This document shows, in pieces, positions 24,848 to 37,900 of a DNA stretch of 64,000 bases; position 1 is the stretch's first letter; each line of letters begins with the position of its first letter. Position numbers and translations under genes: made by a program. Under the pieces are notes generated by a model that saw only the letters and a program-made list of their open reading frames with translations, ran no database searches and was not told the DNA's origin. The stretch is from assembly GCF_001039355.2 (NCBI RefSeq), contig NW_019775445.1, positions 60,212 to 124,211 of the forward strand, read 5' to 3'. This stretch comes from Lingula anatina (lineage: Eukaryota > Brachiopoda > Lingulata > Lingulida > Lingulidae).

Positions 24848-26850
24848 CTACACAGCAAATGCACAAAGGAGGAGAGTTTATTCTCCAGTGTACTATAAAA
24901 CCTGAAGGATGGCACCAGTGATCACTTGTCACCAGTATTGTTGTGTCAGCCATAATTCTTGTAGATTTGCTTCTTAGTCACTTCACTCCTACAAATAATG
25001 ATTTAACCAAATAAGGTATGGGGCAATAAAATGCTAAATAGGGAGGAAACTTGATCCTGACCCTCCCCTGAATTTCCCCCATTGAAATATTTAATTTTAC
25101 ATTGTTTAATACAAAACTCAAACTTTCTGCACAAAATTTTGAACATAGGAAGAAGGAAGTTTGCTAAAGGGAGAAGAATTACATATCTAATCATTGAAAT
25201 ATCAGGTTATATGTTTTCAAGTAAATTATTATCAAGAGATACGTTGCGTGAAGAAAGTAATGGAATGTATAACAACTGCATTATTTTAGCACTACGTCGG
25301 CCTGTATCTTGTGAACATTACTATGACTATCAGGTACCAGAGTCGGAGACCAAAGTCAATATTCAAAGGGCCGATCTGAGACTAACGGTGTGACGATGAA
25401 AGAACTACGGTACTAGGCAGTGACAAAATACGCGATTGATGCTGAAAACGCGGTTGCAAGTGCCAAGTACTATGTACTGCTCACACTAAGTTTAAAACAC
25501 TTAAAATAATAATAATACAAAAACGGGATGAAGAAATTAAATATGCCCATCAAACCTATCCAAACCTACATTTTACAACAACCTCGGGTGATTTTGCCGC
25601 TTCCAAACTATCTATAAAAACAAATCTTTTTTCATAAATGAGCTCCATTTGCATCTTCCAAGACAAGCTTAATTTTGACACGCTAACACGCTTAAGATAT
25701 TGCAAATCAGCGCCATACATGAACAAAGAATATGTTAAATTTTAAAATATGTCTAGTCTATTCACATTGACAATTATATAAAAACACTAATCCTTCATGT
25801 CTCCTCGTTTACACACAAAATTAACAAACACAAGTAGGCCTATGATGTTCGAAAGTTGGCCGGTGACGGTCGCTATTATTTAAAAATCGCCGTAATAGAA
25901 TGAATAATGTTATTTAGAACATATCATTGGATAATGTTGAGTAATAGCAATTACGTAAAGTTAAGGCCTGAAAATCTTGCCTTGTTATATATTATCCAAA
26001 CAAATTTAGCGTTTTATGGGGGAGGAGGCGTGGTTCGATAGGTGACAGGACCGCTTTAATTTCTCTAATATTCTACATCTTTCCTTGTGAACTAAGCAAC
26101 AGCACAGCCAGTTTAAGAAAAAGATGAAGTGCAGATGAAACATTCAATTGCATTACTTCCAAATCAAAAGAACAATCACATCCTGGATTTCATTCGTGTT
26201 CACTGGCACTGGCGGTAATTTAGGTAGGCCTAAGTAAAGTGCCACCCAACATACATTTACGTTCACAGTTATCTTTTATGAACGACAAGTGCTCATATTG
26301 GAGGTGGGTTCCAAGTAGTATCTGAAATCCCAGGTACTATACTAATCGCTGGTGCAATATAAAGCAAGTTCATCCTAATAGTGTGTGCAGTGGGCCTACA
26401 TGTGCATGTATTAATCCCAGGTCGCTTTCTTTTTTTTTTTTTTTTTTTTTTTGGATATAATTCATCGTTTAAGATGAAAATTAATTATAAACACATTCTT
26501 ACTCTTTAACGGGCCGTGCTATTTTTTTATTATTATTTTCATCAATTTCTTTTTAAAAAACTTATTTTAATTTTTTAATTGATATAATTTAGCATAGGTA
26601 AAAGGTGCGATGCGTTTCATATATTAGGACGTAGGCCTACATGTAGGCCTATATCTCTAACGTTGATATACAATGCCGAGTAGCCTATTTTCTTGGATCC
26701 GCCGACCGGTCGCCCTTATTTAGTACAGAACGTGGCTCTTTTTTAGATATTAAAATAGGCCTACCTATTGCTACGTATATTTCGCAAAATTTGAGTAATG
26801 TATATACAACTGTATATATAGGGTAGGGCCTACTAGTAGGCCTTTACGTC
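24848..26850. other. Intergenic or 5' region between the divergent genes
   Basis: No firm exon was found. A 54-residue minus-strand ORF (25720 down to 25556, MYGADLQYLKRVSVSK...) is a weak candidate for the first coding exon of the minus-strand gene; none of its possible donors clearly matches the phase needed by the exon at 24847. A poly-T run lies at 26431-26452. Confidence 0.4.
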
Positions 26851-26856
26851 CTCCCA

Positions 26857-26866
26857 CTATTTTTAA
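26857..26866 (+). promoter_or_regulatory. MEF2-like site
   Basis: CTATTTTTAA fits the MEF2 consensus YTAWWWWTAR exactly, about 315 bases upstream of the TATA box of the Mhc gene. MEF2 sites are typical of muscle promoters. Such short AT words arise often by chance here. Confidence 0.45.
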
Positions 26867-27039
26867 GTAACGAAAAATTATTTACAATAAAACAGCATCA
26901 AATTCTATATAGATGCCATTACACAAACGCTCTGGTCATATAAGCTGCCGGTTGAATATAATGTTCTGAGCTAAAAGTGAACGCGGTAGAACCCATATAG
27001 AAGAGAACGCTAAATAGATGCCGAACATATTTGGCGCAT

Positions 27040-27049
27040 CCTTAAATGG
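27040..27049 (+). promoter_or_regulatory. CArG box (SRF site)
   Basis: CCTTAAATGG is an exact CC(A/T)6GG CArG box, 123 bases before the TATA box. Serum response factor uses this element in many muscle genes. Confidence 0.6.
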
Positions 27050-27152
27050 GTAATGAGTGTTTTCACTTACAACGGCGGACGGGATTGGTCTTAAGCTATT
27101 TCTAATCCGTCTATTCGCCAATTGCAAACACCTTTAGAACTTCCTCAAGGGG

Positions 27153-27179
27153 CCAATTGACCCTTGGCTCATATATAAA
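27153..27179 (+). promoter_or_regulatory. Core promoter of the Mhc gene: CCAAT and TATA
   Basis: CCAAT at 27153-27157 and TATATAAA at 27172-27179 lie shortly before a sequence that ends in a perfect gtaagt donor at 27222. Transcription would start near 27200-27210, giving a very short non-coding first exon, as is common in muscle genes. Confidence 0.65.
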
Positions 27180-27202
27180 CCTCGCCAGAAAACAGATTTC
27201 AG

Positions 27203-27221
27203 CTAGAACGGCTTTGGATTC
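27203..27221 (+). other. Mhc: Mhc exon 1 (non-coding 5' UTR, start approximate)
   Basis: The 5' end is inferred from the TATA box; the 3' end is fixed by the gtaagt donor at 27222-27227. Intron 1 then runs to the acceptor at 27731-27734. Confidence 0.5.
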
Positions 27222-27734
27222 GTAAGTACAATGCTAACTGAGCATGTTGCTTATCTTTCTGAGTGTGCAAACATCGAGTCTCAAATAGGTGGTCATCAGC
27301 ATATGGACGGTTAAGCAGAGCAAGCTCGACAACAATACTCAGTTGCCAAAAGTAAACAAGCAACGATTACCGGCTTTACAATACAACCGGTGGAATATTT
27401 ACCAAAGGTGTTCAACCGACTGTGATGAGGTCGGGATAGAGTAGAGAGCACTTAATAAGAAGGCATTTCAAATTTTGTGCAAGGGAATTGCTCAAGAAGG
27501 CAATCGTTGCCGAGGATTTTATAGGCTTCCCCTTTTCTGCACTCATATGTCGGCTTGATGAAACTGGTGTTCAAAAGCGAAAGTGGGCAAGAAATAGTTC
27601 CGAAAATCGGAAGTAGTGCACAGGTTTATTCTTAAACCGGCCGGCAAGTGCGTGATCTTTTTACCTTTTAATTCTGCAAGTGATAATAGTATTATAGGAT
27701 GAAATGAAGTTAATTTTTTTTCCTTTGCTTTCAG

Positions 27735-28068
27735 AACCGGGGTCTAGTGCTGTTCCGCCTCACTGCTCTCCTTGTTTGTTACGTTCTCAGCGTCCAGAGT
27801 CGCACTGCGGTTGCCTACCTTTTCGTTCAAAAGCAGTTAATTTATTTCGTTGGTTGTACGCACTTAACCTGCCATCATGTCGTACGATCCGAATGATCCA
27901 GATATGAAATATCTGGCCATCGACAAGAAGGCTCTGCAGAAGGAACAGACCCAGCCGTTTGACGGTAAGAAGAACTGCTGGGTGCCCCACCAAAAGGAGG
28001 GTTTCATGGCAGCCGAAATCCAGAGCACTAAAGGGGATGAAGTAACTGTAAGACTGAATGACGGCAAC
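27735..28068 (+). CDS. Mhc: Mhc exon 2 (start codon, residues 1-64)
   Basis: The acceptor is tgctttcag; the 5' UTR runs to the ATG at 27877 (context gccatcATGT). The peptide starts [20 protein letters not shown] and includes KKNCWVPH of the SH3-like domain. It ends in phase 0 at a gtgagt donor. Confidence 0.95.
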
Positions 28069-31000
28069 GTGAGTAGCAATCTTTTTATTTCAATTTAAGC
28101 CTGTATAATTCGATACATAATAAGATATTATATTGAAAGTGACAATAGCAATTTGCCTATACATTTAGTCTGAAATTTTGATTGTGAGGATGTCAGAAAC
28201 TAGCTTATTGGCTATGAAAAACCAACAGCAACATGGTGTAGAATTAATAGGCAGTTCTCTTTAAATTTCTGTTTTCTGTTTTTCTCAGTCCATACTGACA
28301 AAAAAAAAATGAAAAAAAAATGGTTATGGAAATTTATTTATTCTCTCAGATGTAGATAAGTGCATTGGAAAAAATGTCACTATGTTGTGAAAAACAAGGT
28401 TTTAAAATGAAAGAAAAGACAACATATTTCCAACTTCAAGTGTCTGAAAAATTATGTAGGAAATGAGATAATTTAACAGCATCTAATTTTGTTGAGGGAT
28501 GCATTGTTTTATGTAACTGTATTGTTTTTAGACCACCAATTTGCAGATGCTGGGTAGGTACCCTGTACACATGTATGAATGAAAGAAAAAATAGATTGTC
28601 ATTTTTTTAGATAAAGGTGCTTTTGGCGTTGACAGGGTTGTTATTGTGTTTTAAAGCTGAAAAATGTATCTGATTAGATTTTTGCTGGCTCATTTATTAT
28701 TTAGATAAAATGAAAGTTTTTTTTTCATACATATTTTTCCATACACATGTATGAATGAAAGAAAAAATAGATTGTCATTTTTTAGATAAAGGTGCTTTTG
28801 GCGTTGACAGGGTTGTTATTGTGTTTTAAAGCTGAAAATGTATCTGATTAGATTTTTGCTGGCTCATTTATTATTTAGATAAAATGAAAGTTTTTTTTCC
28901 ATTTTTTGTCCAAGATAGTTACTATATAAATTAGTTATACATGTATCCACATGTCATATTAGTTGTGATAAATTATTTTTTTAGATACGTGGAATTGACA
29001 CATTATTTTCTTGATTTCAAAGATTGTTACAGTGAAGAAAGATGACATTCAACAAATGAACCCTCCCAAATTCACAAAATGTGAGGACATGGCAGATCTA
29101 ACTTATTTAAATGATGCCAGTGTGTTATGGAACCTGAAAGATAGATACTATTCAAACTTGATCTATGTAAGTATCAAACAAATATTTCATTAAATTTTTT
29201 ATTCATTATGAGTTGTAACGTTTATTTTGCATTACATTACAGATCGTCACAGTTAAGAAAGATGATATTCAACAAATGAATCCACCAAAGTTTGAAAAAT
29301 ATGAGGATATTGCCAACTTGACCTATTTAAATGATGCCTCAGTTTTGTACAATTTGAAAGCAAGATATTATGCAACTCTCATTTACGTAAGTAAGAAAAA
29401 CCCCAATTCCAAAAAAGAAACTGAAGTTTTTTCCCAGGAATAGGAATTCTCACCCGAAGTGATTTTATTTGAACCTACTATACCTAGTGCACCAACCCGG
29501 GTACTGGATCATTTCAAGCATGAAGGATGCACAGGAGATGTGGATAAAATGCACATTTGTAATATTCCCACCTTCTGATGAAAAGTACACTCTTCTTTAG
29601 CTTGGAAACCTGGCCCTTTTTCATGGTCAGTTTCCAAGTTAAAGAGACCCCTCAACCTACTTAGCCCGCCCTCCTTATGATCATGTTGGCACCTCAGTTA
29701 TATGTGGATCAAACAAATATTATGTTATTATACATCATATTTAGTTGATTTATATTGCCATTATGTAGATTATACCTGAGTAGATTTCCTTTATTTACCT
29801 CCAGTCAAGTCACTTGTGTTTACTTCCCCTTTCTTGTGGTTTTGATCAGTATCCTTTGTACACATAATCATTGTTCTCTTGCACAGAGAGAACTTAATAG
29901 ACAACCATTAAGCCATTGTTTATCTGGTTTTAAAAGTAAAACTGACTAGAGCAAGTATAAATGCATTTGAAGCCTTTCTGACCAGCTCGGGTTAGCTTAA
30001 TTAATAGAGAACATCTGAGTTAAAGTCAAATTTTGATTTTTATATGAAAGATAAGCCATATGACTTTTATTCCCAAGTTTTAAAGATAGAGCTGCAGTTT
30101 CTGGTTTCTTCTTTAAAGCTTACACAGTGAACTTTTGGTGCCCCAACTAAATATATCATTGCTATCCAAATTTTGATAGCATAGGATCAAACATGTAGAG
30201 GATGTTTTTGTAAGAGTTTATAGTGAAGAATTCTCCTATTTCACATAATTGATTTGAAACTGTCACTAAAAGCTGGTTTGAATGGATTTAACTTGGGGTA
30301 TATAAAAATCCACAGACATTTTAATGAGAAGCACAAACACTGTTGACCTGTCATATTTACTACATTGCTTCAAAAGCTCCATAGGAAAGAGTTTGTTTGA
30401 ATATCCCAGAGTGTGTGTTCTGACTAATATGAAATATTTATCTTGGGAAGGCTCAGGTTCCAATGCTGATGGAAGTAAATTGACTCCTCAGTAGAGCCTG
30501 GATGAGAGCCTATGGTAAGGCTATATGCATGGTATGGGCATACATGTGTGCTATACACAGCTGAATGCCCTCCATATTTTGGTCTCTACCTGTCTGACCT
30601 GGGGAAACACCATAAAAGGTCTTGCTGTGATCAGGTGTTCAGCAGGAAGGGGTTAGACCAACAGATATGCTGCATCCTGCTGAAGTAGGTGTGGTTAAGT
30701 GCTACTGATTGTGAACAGGGAAATGTCTCATATAGCCCCATATAAATAGGTTACCTGTAGAGTTGTTAACTTTGGCACCTTTTAATTACCTATACATCAA
30801 ACTTGTGCCTGCTATCCATAGAGCATTTTTTTTCTGGATCTCATTTCTTGTTTTGAAAGATACATGTACTTTTTGTAACATTTTAAAAAAAATAATTGAT
30901 TTTATCAAGTCCTTATGGAACAATAGAGATAAATAAGAATACTTAAGCTTTGAAGCAGTATCCCAACATTGGAGATCAGCATGCCTTTCAGAATGGGTCT

Positions 31001-31890
31001 GTTCACCTTTGCAGTGATTGGCAACTGCAGGATAGGATAACAACCCAGCCTATAAATAACACAAGCTTTGATGCCATATATGTCCACCTGGGAAGAAGAA
31101 ATCAGTGTAGTATATATAGAGGGAATTTTGCTAATGGAAACATTGCCCAGGTGGGGGAGCTATCCTTATAGATGAAAGAAAGCTTCGGTAATAAAAATTG
31201 CATTCCAAACTCTACATCTGCAGAGATTTGGGAGGAAGGGGGAGGTTTTGAAAATTTCACTGTTGATTAATTAATGCAAATTGTTACTTACAGCGCCTCT
31301 GATACATGACACACATTTAGTATAAAATGTCTTCACTTAAGATATATAGCTAAGAATTTGCACCTAAAAATTATTTGACCAGTGCATGTCAGGTTGTCAA
31401 ACCTGGACAAATTTATTAGCCTGAACTTGGTATGGTGTGACTACAAACAAACAAGGCTAATTGACCATGGTAATGAGGCAATGAATTGCGGAAAATTAGA
31501 CCATTCAGTGCACTTCCACCCTTGGCTTCAGTTGTCTCTGCTACACCTAGAGTGAAAGAGAACTATTGAATTGAATGTAACTCGAGTAGGGAATTTTGAC
31601 TTCATAGCAAGGAATATGCTTTCATTTAAGTCCAAGCTAATAGAGTCATGTAAACACACCTTTCTCTTCGTGGATTGTTATTGAAGTCATTGGTTTGGGG
31701 GTTAAGATTACAAGCTTATTTCACTTCATATGATAAATTGTAATGACAGACTCAAGTTAGAAAATAATTTGATAGGTGTAAGATGTTAGAATTCCACAGC
31801 ATCAAAAACGAAGAGAAGAATGTGTTTTAAAAACTAAAAATGCCCTCCTTTGATAAAATGTTGTTAGCAAATATACAATGTACAACCCCC

Positions 31891-31927
<37 letters not shown>

Positions 31928-34900
31928 AAGGTGGCCTGAAGAGTACCCAGAAAGCACATGCTAATAGCGTTTCTTCTTTTTATGTGCATTCTGCTTAGAT
32001 TGTTTAATTTTTGATGATTAAACATTTGCAGGAGAAATTTAAAGAAAGCTTTTCAAACAAGACATGTGACCTTAAAATAGCTTGATATTTACACACCTAT
32101 TTGTGTGATCCTGTCCAAATTTAACATAGCACACAGAACCTGAGAAAGCATTTAAAGTTGGCTACTTTTCCAAGTCTTGCTAGGCTAGCAAAGAATGAAA
32201 TGAAATTTATAGGTAACATTTACATACAGAGCTCTTCTGGTTTTGGTACACCAAACTTGTGGGATGATCATTTTAAAAGTGTGTACTTAGTTTGCTGGTT
32301 TATATGTAATTGCATGAAAATTTTTTACTTGATTATTTTAATGGCATTATGAAAGCTCTGGTCAGTTTGAATAACTTGTTGAAAAAAAAATGGACAGAAA
32401 AATGGAAATGTGGCTGTTATTGACTGGTGGTTAAGTAAAGAAACTGCTCAATTGTATTCATAACAGAAGGAGGCCATTTGGGGAAAAAAAACTAAAGTCT
32501 TGTCTCAGTTGGCAATCATACCATGTTATTTCAAGTGGCAGGGGTATGCTGTTAATTGTAGTGTTATTGTGGAATTTGGCAAACCTTCTGATATGACATT
32601 TTGAACCATGTTAAACCATATTTATTTTATTAAATCATTACCATGTCATTCACATACCATTCATCATACCTTCCCATATTCCCCCAAACCCTGATTCATA
32701 TATATTGAAATTACCTGTTATACCAGCCTTGAATTTAACTCAGTTACCTGACAGGAGATAACAATTCCAAAAACCCAAGGCAGTTCCATGCCTGTTATCC
32801 GTCACATTTAACCTATCCCATCAAACCCAAAGTTATTCCTCATGTTTGTTTGTTTTTTTTTTTTTTTCTGGCAAGTTGTTAGAAAATTTTCTACCATGCC
32901 AGTGTCTTTATTCCCTTCCAAAGAAGATGCACCTCATCCTTATATCCTCCCATTATCTATCATGGACTTGGATCTCAGTATCATGGATCAAGTCATTCAT
33001 AAGATTTAAATCATGCATTTTATTACCTTCTTGTCATTCATTATTACCCAAGATGTCCTGCATTCTTTATTTCTCTTCCTTTTCTCTCGGTTCTTTTACT
33101 TTACCTTTTTTTTCTGCAGTGATGGTGACCAGTTTTCAGTTTTATTTCCAAGCCAAAAAGATGATGCACCACTTTCCATATCCCACCATGAACCAACATC
33201 ACTATAATAGGATCCCCTCCTACACAAATACCAGGTTTTAAAGCACTTTCCAACTTCTGATACCATATTTGAAGTAGCCCACATCCCCTTGGTGGTACCC
33301 AAGTGGTAAATTTAACAAAGCAGATTTCTTTTGGGGGGTATTTAGTTATTATCTCCCACTGAGGCTAATGATTTTTTTCCTGATTACTAACATTGGCTGC
33401 ATTTTTGGTGTGCTTACAAAACTCTGGATGTGCATACTCTGATTAGATGCTTATTCCACAGCAGAAAAAAGAAAAGCTTTTGCATATTAATGTCTAGTCC
33501 CTTTATAATGCCATTTTTCAACTGGAAATCTTTCAATTATCGTATATTATGATTTTGGACAAATCTAAATTGAATCTGTAACAATGAATTGACATGCTGC
33601 AAAGCTTATGCAATATGCAAGATAGATTTAAAAAAAATATTAACTTCTATCTGCTTTTGCAATGGAGGCATCAACACTTAAAGTTGCACTTGTAGAAAAA
33701 TCTTTTAGCATGTAGTATATATGTGCATGATAGTTGTCTGTAATCATGTATATTGTATTGAACTTTGTTGCTCTTGTTATAAGCCGTTTCTGTATTGATG
33801 TACAGTATATGTGAATATAATATGCTTAAAGTAGCAAATGCAGGCATGAACTTTTTTTCAATGTTTTCTATGCAATAATATTACATGTACAGCTTTTGAT
33901 TATCACTTTACATGATGTTCTGTGCATTTAATGCAATTTTTACATGTAGCAAACATTTCCGCAGTGCTTTTAGAGCTGATAATTAGTGTAAGCTTACTAG
34001 CTTTTACTGTATGAAATGTTAATGGAAGTACATATGTATTGTCTTAAATATCTGTAGCATGGCTGTTTGTGCTGTATTTCAGACTTATTCTGGACTATTC
34101 TGTATAGTCATTAACCCCTATAAGAGACTGCCAATCTATACCCCGAGCATCGTAGACAAATACAGATTCAAGAAAAAGACTGAAATGCCACCTCATTGTT
34201 ACGCCGTTTGTGACGAGGCATTTCAAAACATGCTGAGAGGTAATATGAGAGTATCCCAAGACCTTTTGAAAAACCCTCTCTTATTGGTTGACATTATTAC
34301 TTCAGTGCCCCATATCAAAATATGTCCAAATTCCCACATACCCTTTGAAAAAACTCTCCTGTTCCACCAAATGCCCTGCACATTTCCCAGGTGAAAGCAC
34401 ACCCTNTTTTAAAGCTGAAAAATGTATCTGATTAGATTTTTGCTGCCTCATTTATTATTTAGATAAAATGAAAGTTTTTTTTCCATTTTTTGTCCAAGAT
34501 AGTTACGTCATATTAGTTGTGATAAATTATTTTTTTAGATATGTGGAATTGACACATTATTTTCTTGATTTCAAAGATTGTTACAGTGAAGAAAGATGAC
34601 ATTCAACAAATGAACCCTCCCAAATTCACAAAATGTGAGGACATGGCAGATCTAACTTATTTAAATGATGCCAGTGTGTTATGGAACCTGAAAGATAGAT
34701 ACTATTCAAACTTGATCTATGTAAGTATCAAACAAATATTTCATTAAATTTTTTATTCATTATGAGTTGTAACATTTGTTTTGCATTACATTACAGATCG
34801 TCACAGTTAAGAAAGATGATATTCAACAAATGAATCCACCAAAGTTTGAAAAATATGAGGATATTGCCAACTTGACCTATTTAAATGATGCCTCAGTTTT

Positions 34901-37900
34901 GTACAATTTGAAAGCAAGATATTATGCAACTCTCATTTACGTAAGTAAGAAAACCCCCAATTCCAAAAAAGAAACTGAAGTTTTTCCCAGGAATAGGATT
35001 TCTCACCTGAAGTGATTTTATTTGAACCTACTATACCTAGTGCACCAACCCGGGTACTGGATAATTTCAAGCATGAAGGATGCACAGGAGATGTGGATAA
35101 AATGCACATTTGTAATATTCCCACCTTCTGATGAAAAGTACACTCTTCTTTAGCTTGGAAACCTGGCCCTTTTTCATGGTCAGTTTCCAAGTTAAAGAGA
35201 CCCCTCAACCTACTTAGCCCGCCCTCCTTATGATCATGTTGGCACCTCAGTTATATGTGGATCAAACAAATATTATGTTATTATACATCATATTTAGTTG
35301 ATTTATATTGCCATTATGTAGATTATACCTGAGTAGATTTCCTTTATTTACCTCCAGTCAAGTCACTTGTGTTTACTTCCCCTTTCTTGTGGTTTTGATC
35401 AGTATCTTTTGTACACATAATCATTGTTCTCTTGCACAGAGAAAACTTAATAGACAACCATTAAGCCATTGTTTATCTGGTTTTAAAAGTAAAACTGACT
35501 AGAGCAAGTATAAATGCATTTGAAGTCTTTCTGACCAGCTAGGGTTAGCTTAATAGAGAACGTTTGAGTTAAAGACAAATTTTGATTTTTATATGAAAGA
35601 TAAGCCATATGACTTTTATTCCCAAGTTTTTAAGGATAGAGCTGCAGTTTCTGGTTTCTTCTTTAAAGCTTTCACAGTGAACTTTTGATGCCCCAACTAA
35701 ATATATCATTGCTATCCAAATTTTGATTGCATAGGATCAAACATGTAGAGGATGTTTTTGTAAGAGTTTATAGTGAAGAATTCTCTTATTTCACATAATT
35801 GATTTGAAACTGTCACTCAAAGCTGGTTTGAATGGATTTAACTTGGGGTATATAAAAATCCACAGACATTTTAATGAGAAGCACAAACACTGTTGACCTG
35901 TCATATTTACTACATTGCTTCAAAAGCTCCATAGGAAAGAGTTTGTTTGAATATCCCAGAGTGTGTGTTCTGACTAATATGAAATATTTATCTTGGGAAG
36001 GCTCAGGTTCCAATGCTGATGGAAGTAAATTGACTCCTCAGTAGAGCCTGGATGAGAGCCTATGGTAAGACTCTATGCATGGTATGGGCATACATGTGTG
36101 CTATACACAGCTGAATGCCCTCCATATTTTGGTCTCTACCTGTCTGACCTGGGGAAACACCATAAAAGGTCTTGCTGTGATCAGGTGTTCAGCAGGAAGG
36201 GGTTAGACCAACAGATATGCTGCATCCTGCTGAAGCAGGTGTGGTTAAGTGCTACTGATTGTGAACAGGGAAATATCTCATATAGCCCCATATAAATAGG
36301 TTACCTGTAGAGTTGTTAACTTTGGCACCTTTTAATTACCTATACATCAAACTTGTGCCTGCTATCCATAGAGCATTTTTTTCTGGATCTCATTTCTTGT
36401 TTTGAAAGATACATGTACTTTTTGTAACATTTTTAAAAATAATTGATTTTATCAAGTCCTTATGGAACAATAGAGATAAATAAGAATACTTAAGCTTTGA
36501 AGCAGTATCCCAACATTGGAGATCAGCATGCCTTTCAGAATGGGTCTGTTCACCTTTGCAGTGATTGGCAACTGCAGGATAGGATAACAACCCAGCCTAT
36601 AAATAACACAAGCTTTGATGCCATATATGTCCACCTGGGAAGAAGAAATCAGTGTAGTATATATAGAGGGAATTTTGCTAATGGAAACATTGCCCAGGTG
36701 GGGGAGCTATCCTTATAGATGAAAGAAAGCTTCAGTAATAAAAATTGCATTCCAAACTCTACTTCTGCAGAGATTTGGGAAGAAGAGGGGAGGTTTTGAA
36801 AATTTCACTGTTGATTAATTAATGCAAATTGTTACTTACAGCGCCTCTGATACATGACACACATTTAGTATAAAATGTCTTCAGTTTAGATATGTAGCTA
36901 AAAATTTGCACCTAAAAATTATTTGACCAGTGCATGTCAGGTTGTCAGACCTGGACAAATTTATTAGCCTGAACTTGGTATGGTGTGACTACAAACAAAC
37001 AAGGTTAATTGACCATGGTTAATGAGGCAATGAATTGCGGAAAATTAGACCATTCAGTGCACTTCCACCCTTGGCTTCAGTTGTCTCTGCTACACCTAGA
37101 GTGAAAGAGAACTATTGAATTGAATGTAACTTGAGTAGGGAATTTTGACTTCATAGCAAGGAATATGCTTTCATTTAAGTCCAAGCTAATAGAGTCATGT
37201 AAACACACCTTTCTCTTCATGGATTGTTATTGAAGTCATTGGTTTGGGGGTTAAGATTACAAGCTTATTTCACTTCATATGATAAATTGTAATGACAGAC
37301 TCAAGTTAGAAAATAATTTGATAGGTGTAAGATGTTAGAATTCCACAGCATCAAAAACGAAGAAAAGAATGTGTTTTAAAACTAAAAATGCCCTCCTTTG
37401 ATAAAATGTTGTTAGCAAATATACAATGTACAACCCCCCCTTTTTTTTTTTTTTTGCTGTAAGGTGGCCTGAAGAGTACCCAGAAAGCACATGCTAATAG
37501 CGTTTCTTCTTTTTATGTGCATTCTGCTTAGATTGTTTAATTTTTGATGATTAAACATTTGCAGGAGAAATTTAAAGAAAGCTTTTCAAACAAGACATGT
37601 GACCTTAAAATAGCTTGATATTTACACACCTATTTGTGTGATCCTGTCCAAATTTAACATAGCACACAGAACCTGAGAAAGCATTTAAAGTTGGCTACTT
37701 TTCCAAGTCTTGCTAGGCTAGCAAAGAATGAAATGAAATTTATAGGTAACATTTACATACAGAGCTCTTCTGGTTTTGGTAAACCAAACCGGTGGGATGA
37801 TCATTTTAAAGTGTGTACATAGTTTGCTGGTTTATATGTTATTGCATGAAAATTTTTTAACTTGATTATTTTAATGGCATTATGAAAGCTCTGGTCAGTT

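Larger units (their letters stand above)
28824..34405. repeat. Copy A of a 5.5-kb near-identical duplication
   Basis: Contains exons 3a, 3b and 4a plus introns. It matches 34407-39918 base for base apart from scattered substitutions and small indels, in introns and exons alike. It ends at a single N within a poly-T context. Confidence 0.95.

Noticed and set aside
24417-24953. Long minus-strand ORF starting MADTTILVTSDHW as the first exon of the minus-strand gene
   Set aside because: A strong acceptor at 24848-24860 and in-phase neighbours show that only 24695-24847 behaves as an exon. The ATG part is probably intron read-through.
25082-25393. 103-residue plus-strand ORF
   Set aside because: No recognisable domain, AT-rich chance composition and no splice partners upstream of the Mhc promoter.
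32846-33241. Phe/Ser-rich ORFs in the large intron, repeated at 38375-38823
   Set aside because: The reading frame differs between the two near-identical copies through small indels, so they are not maintained as coding.
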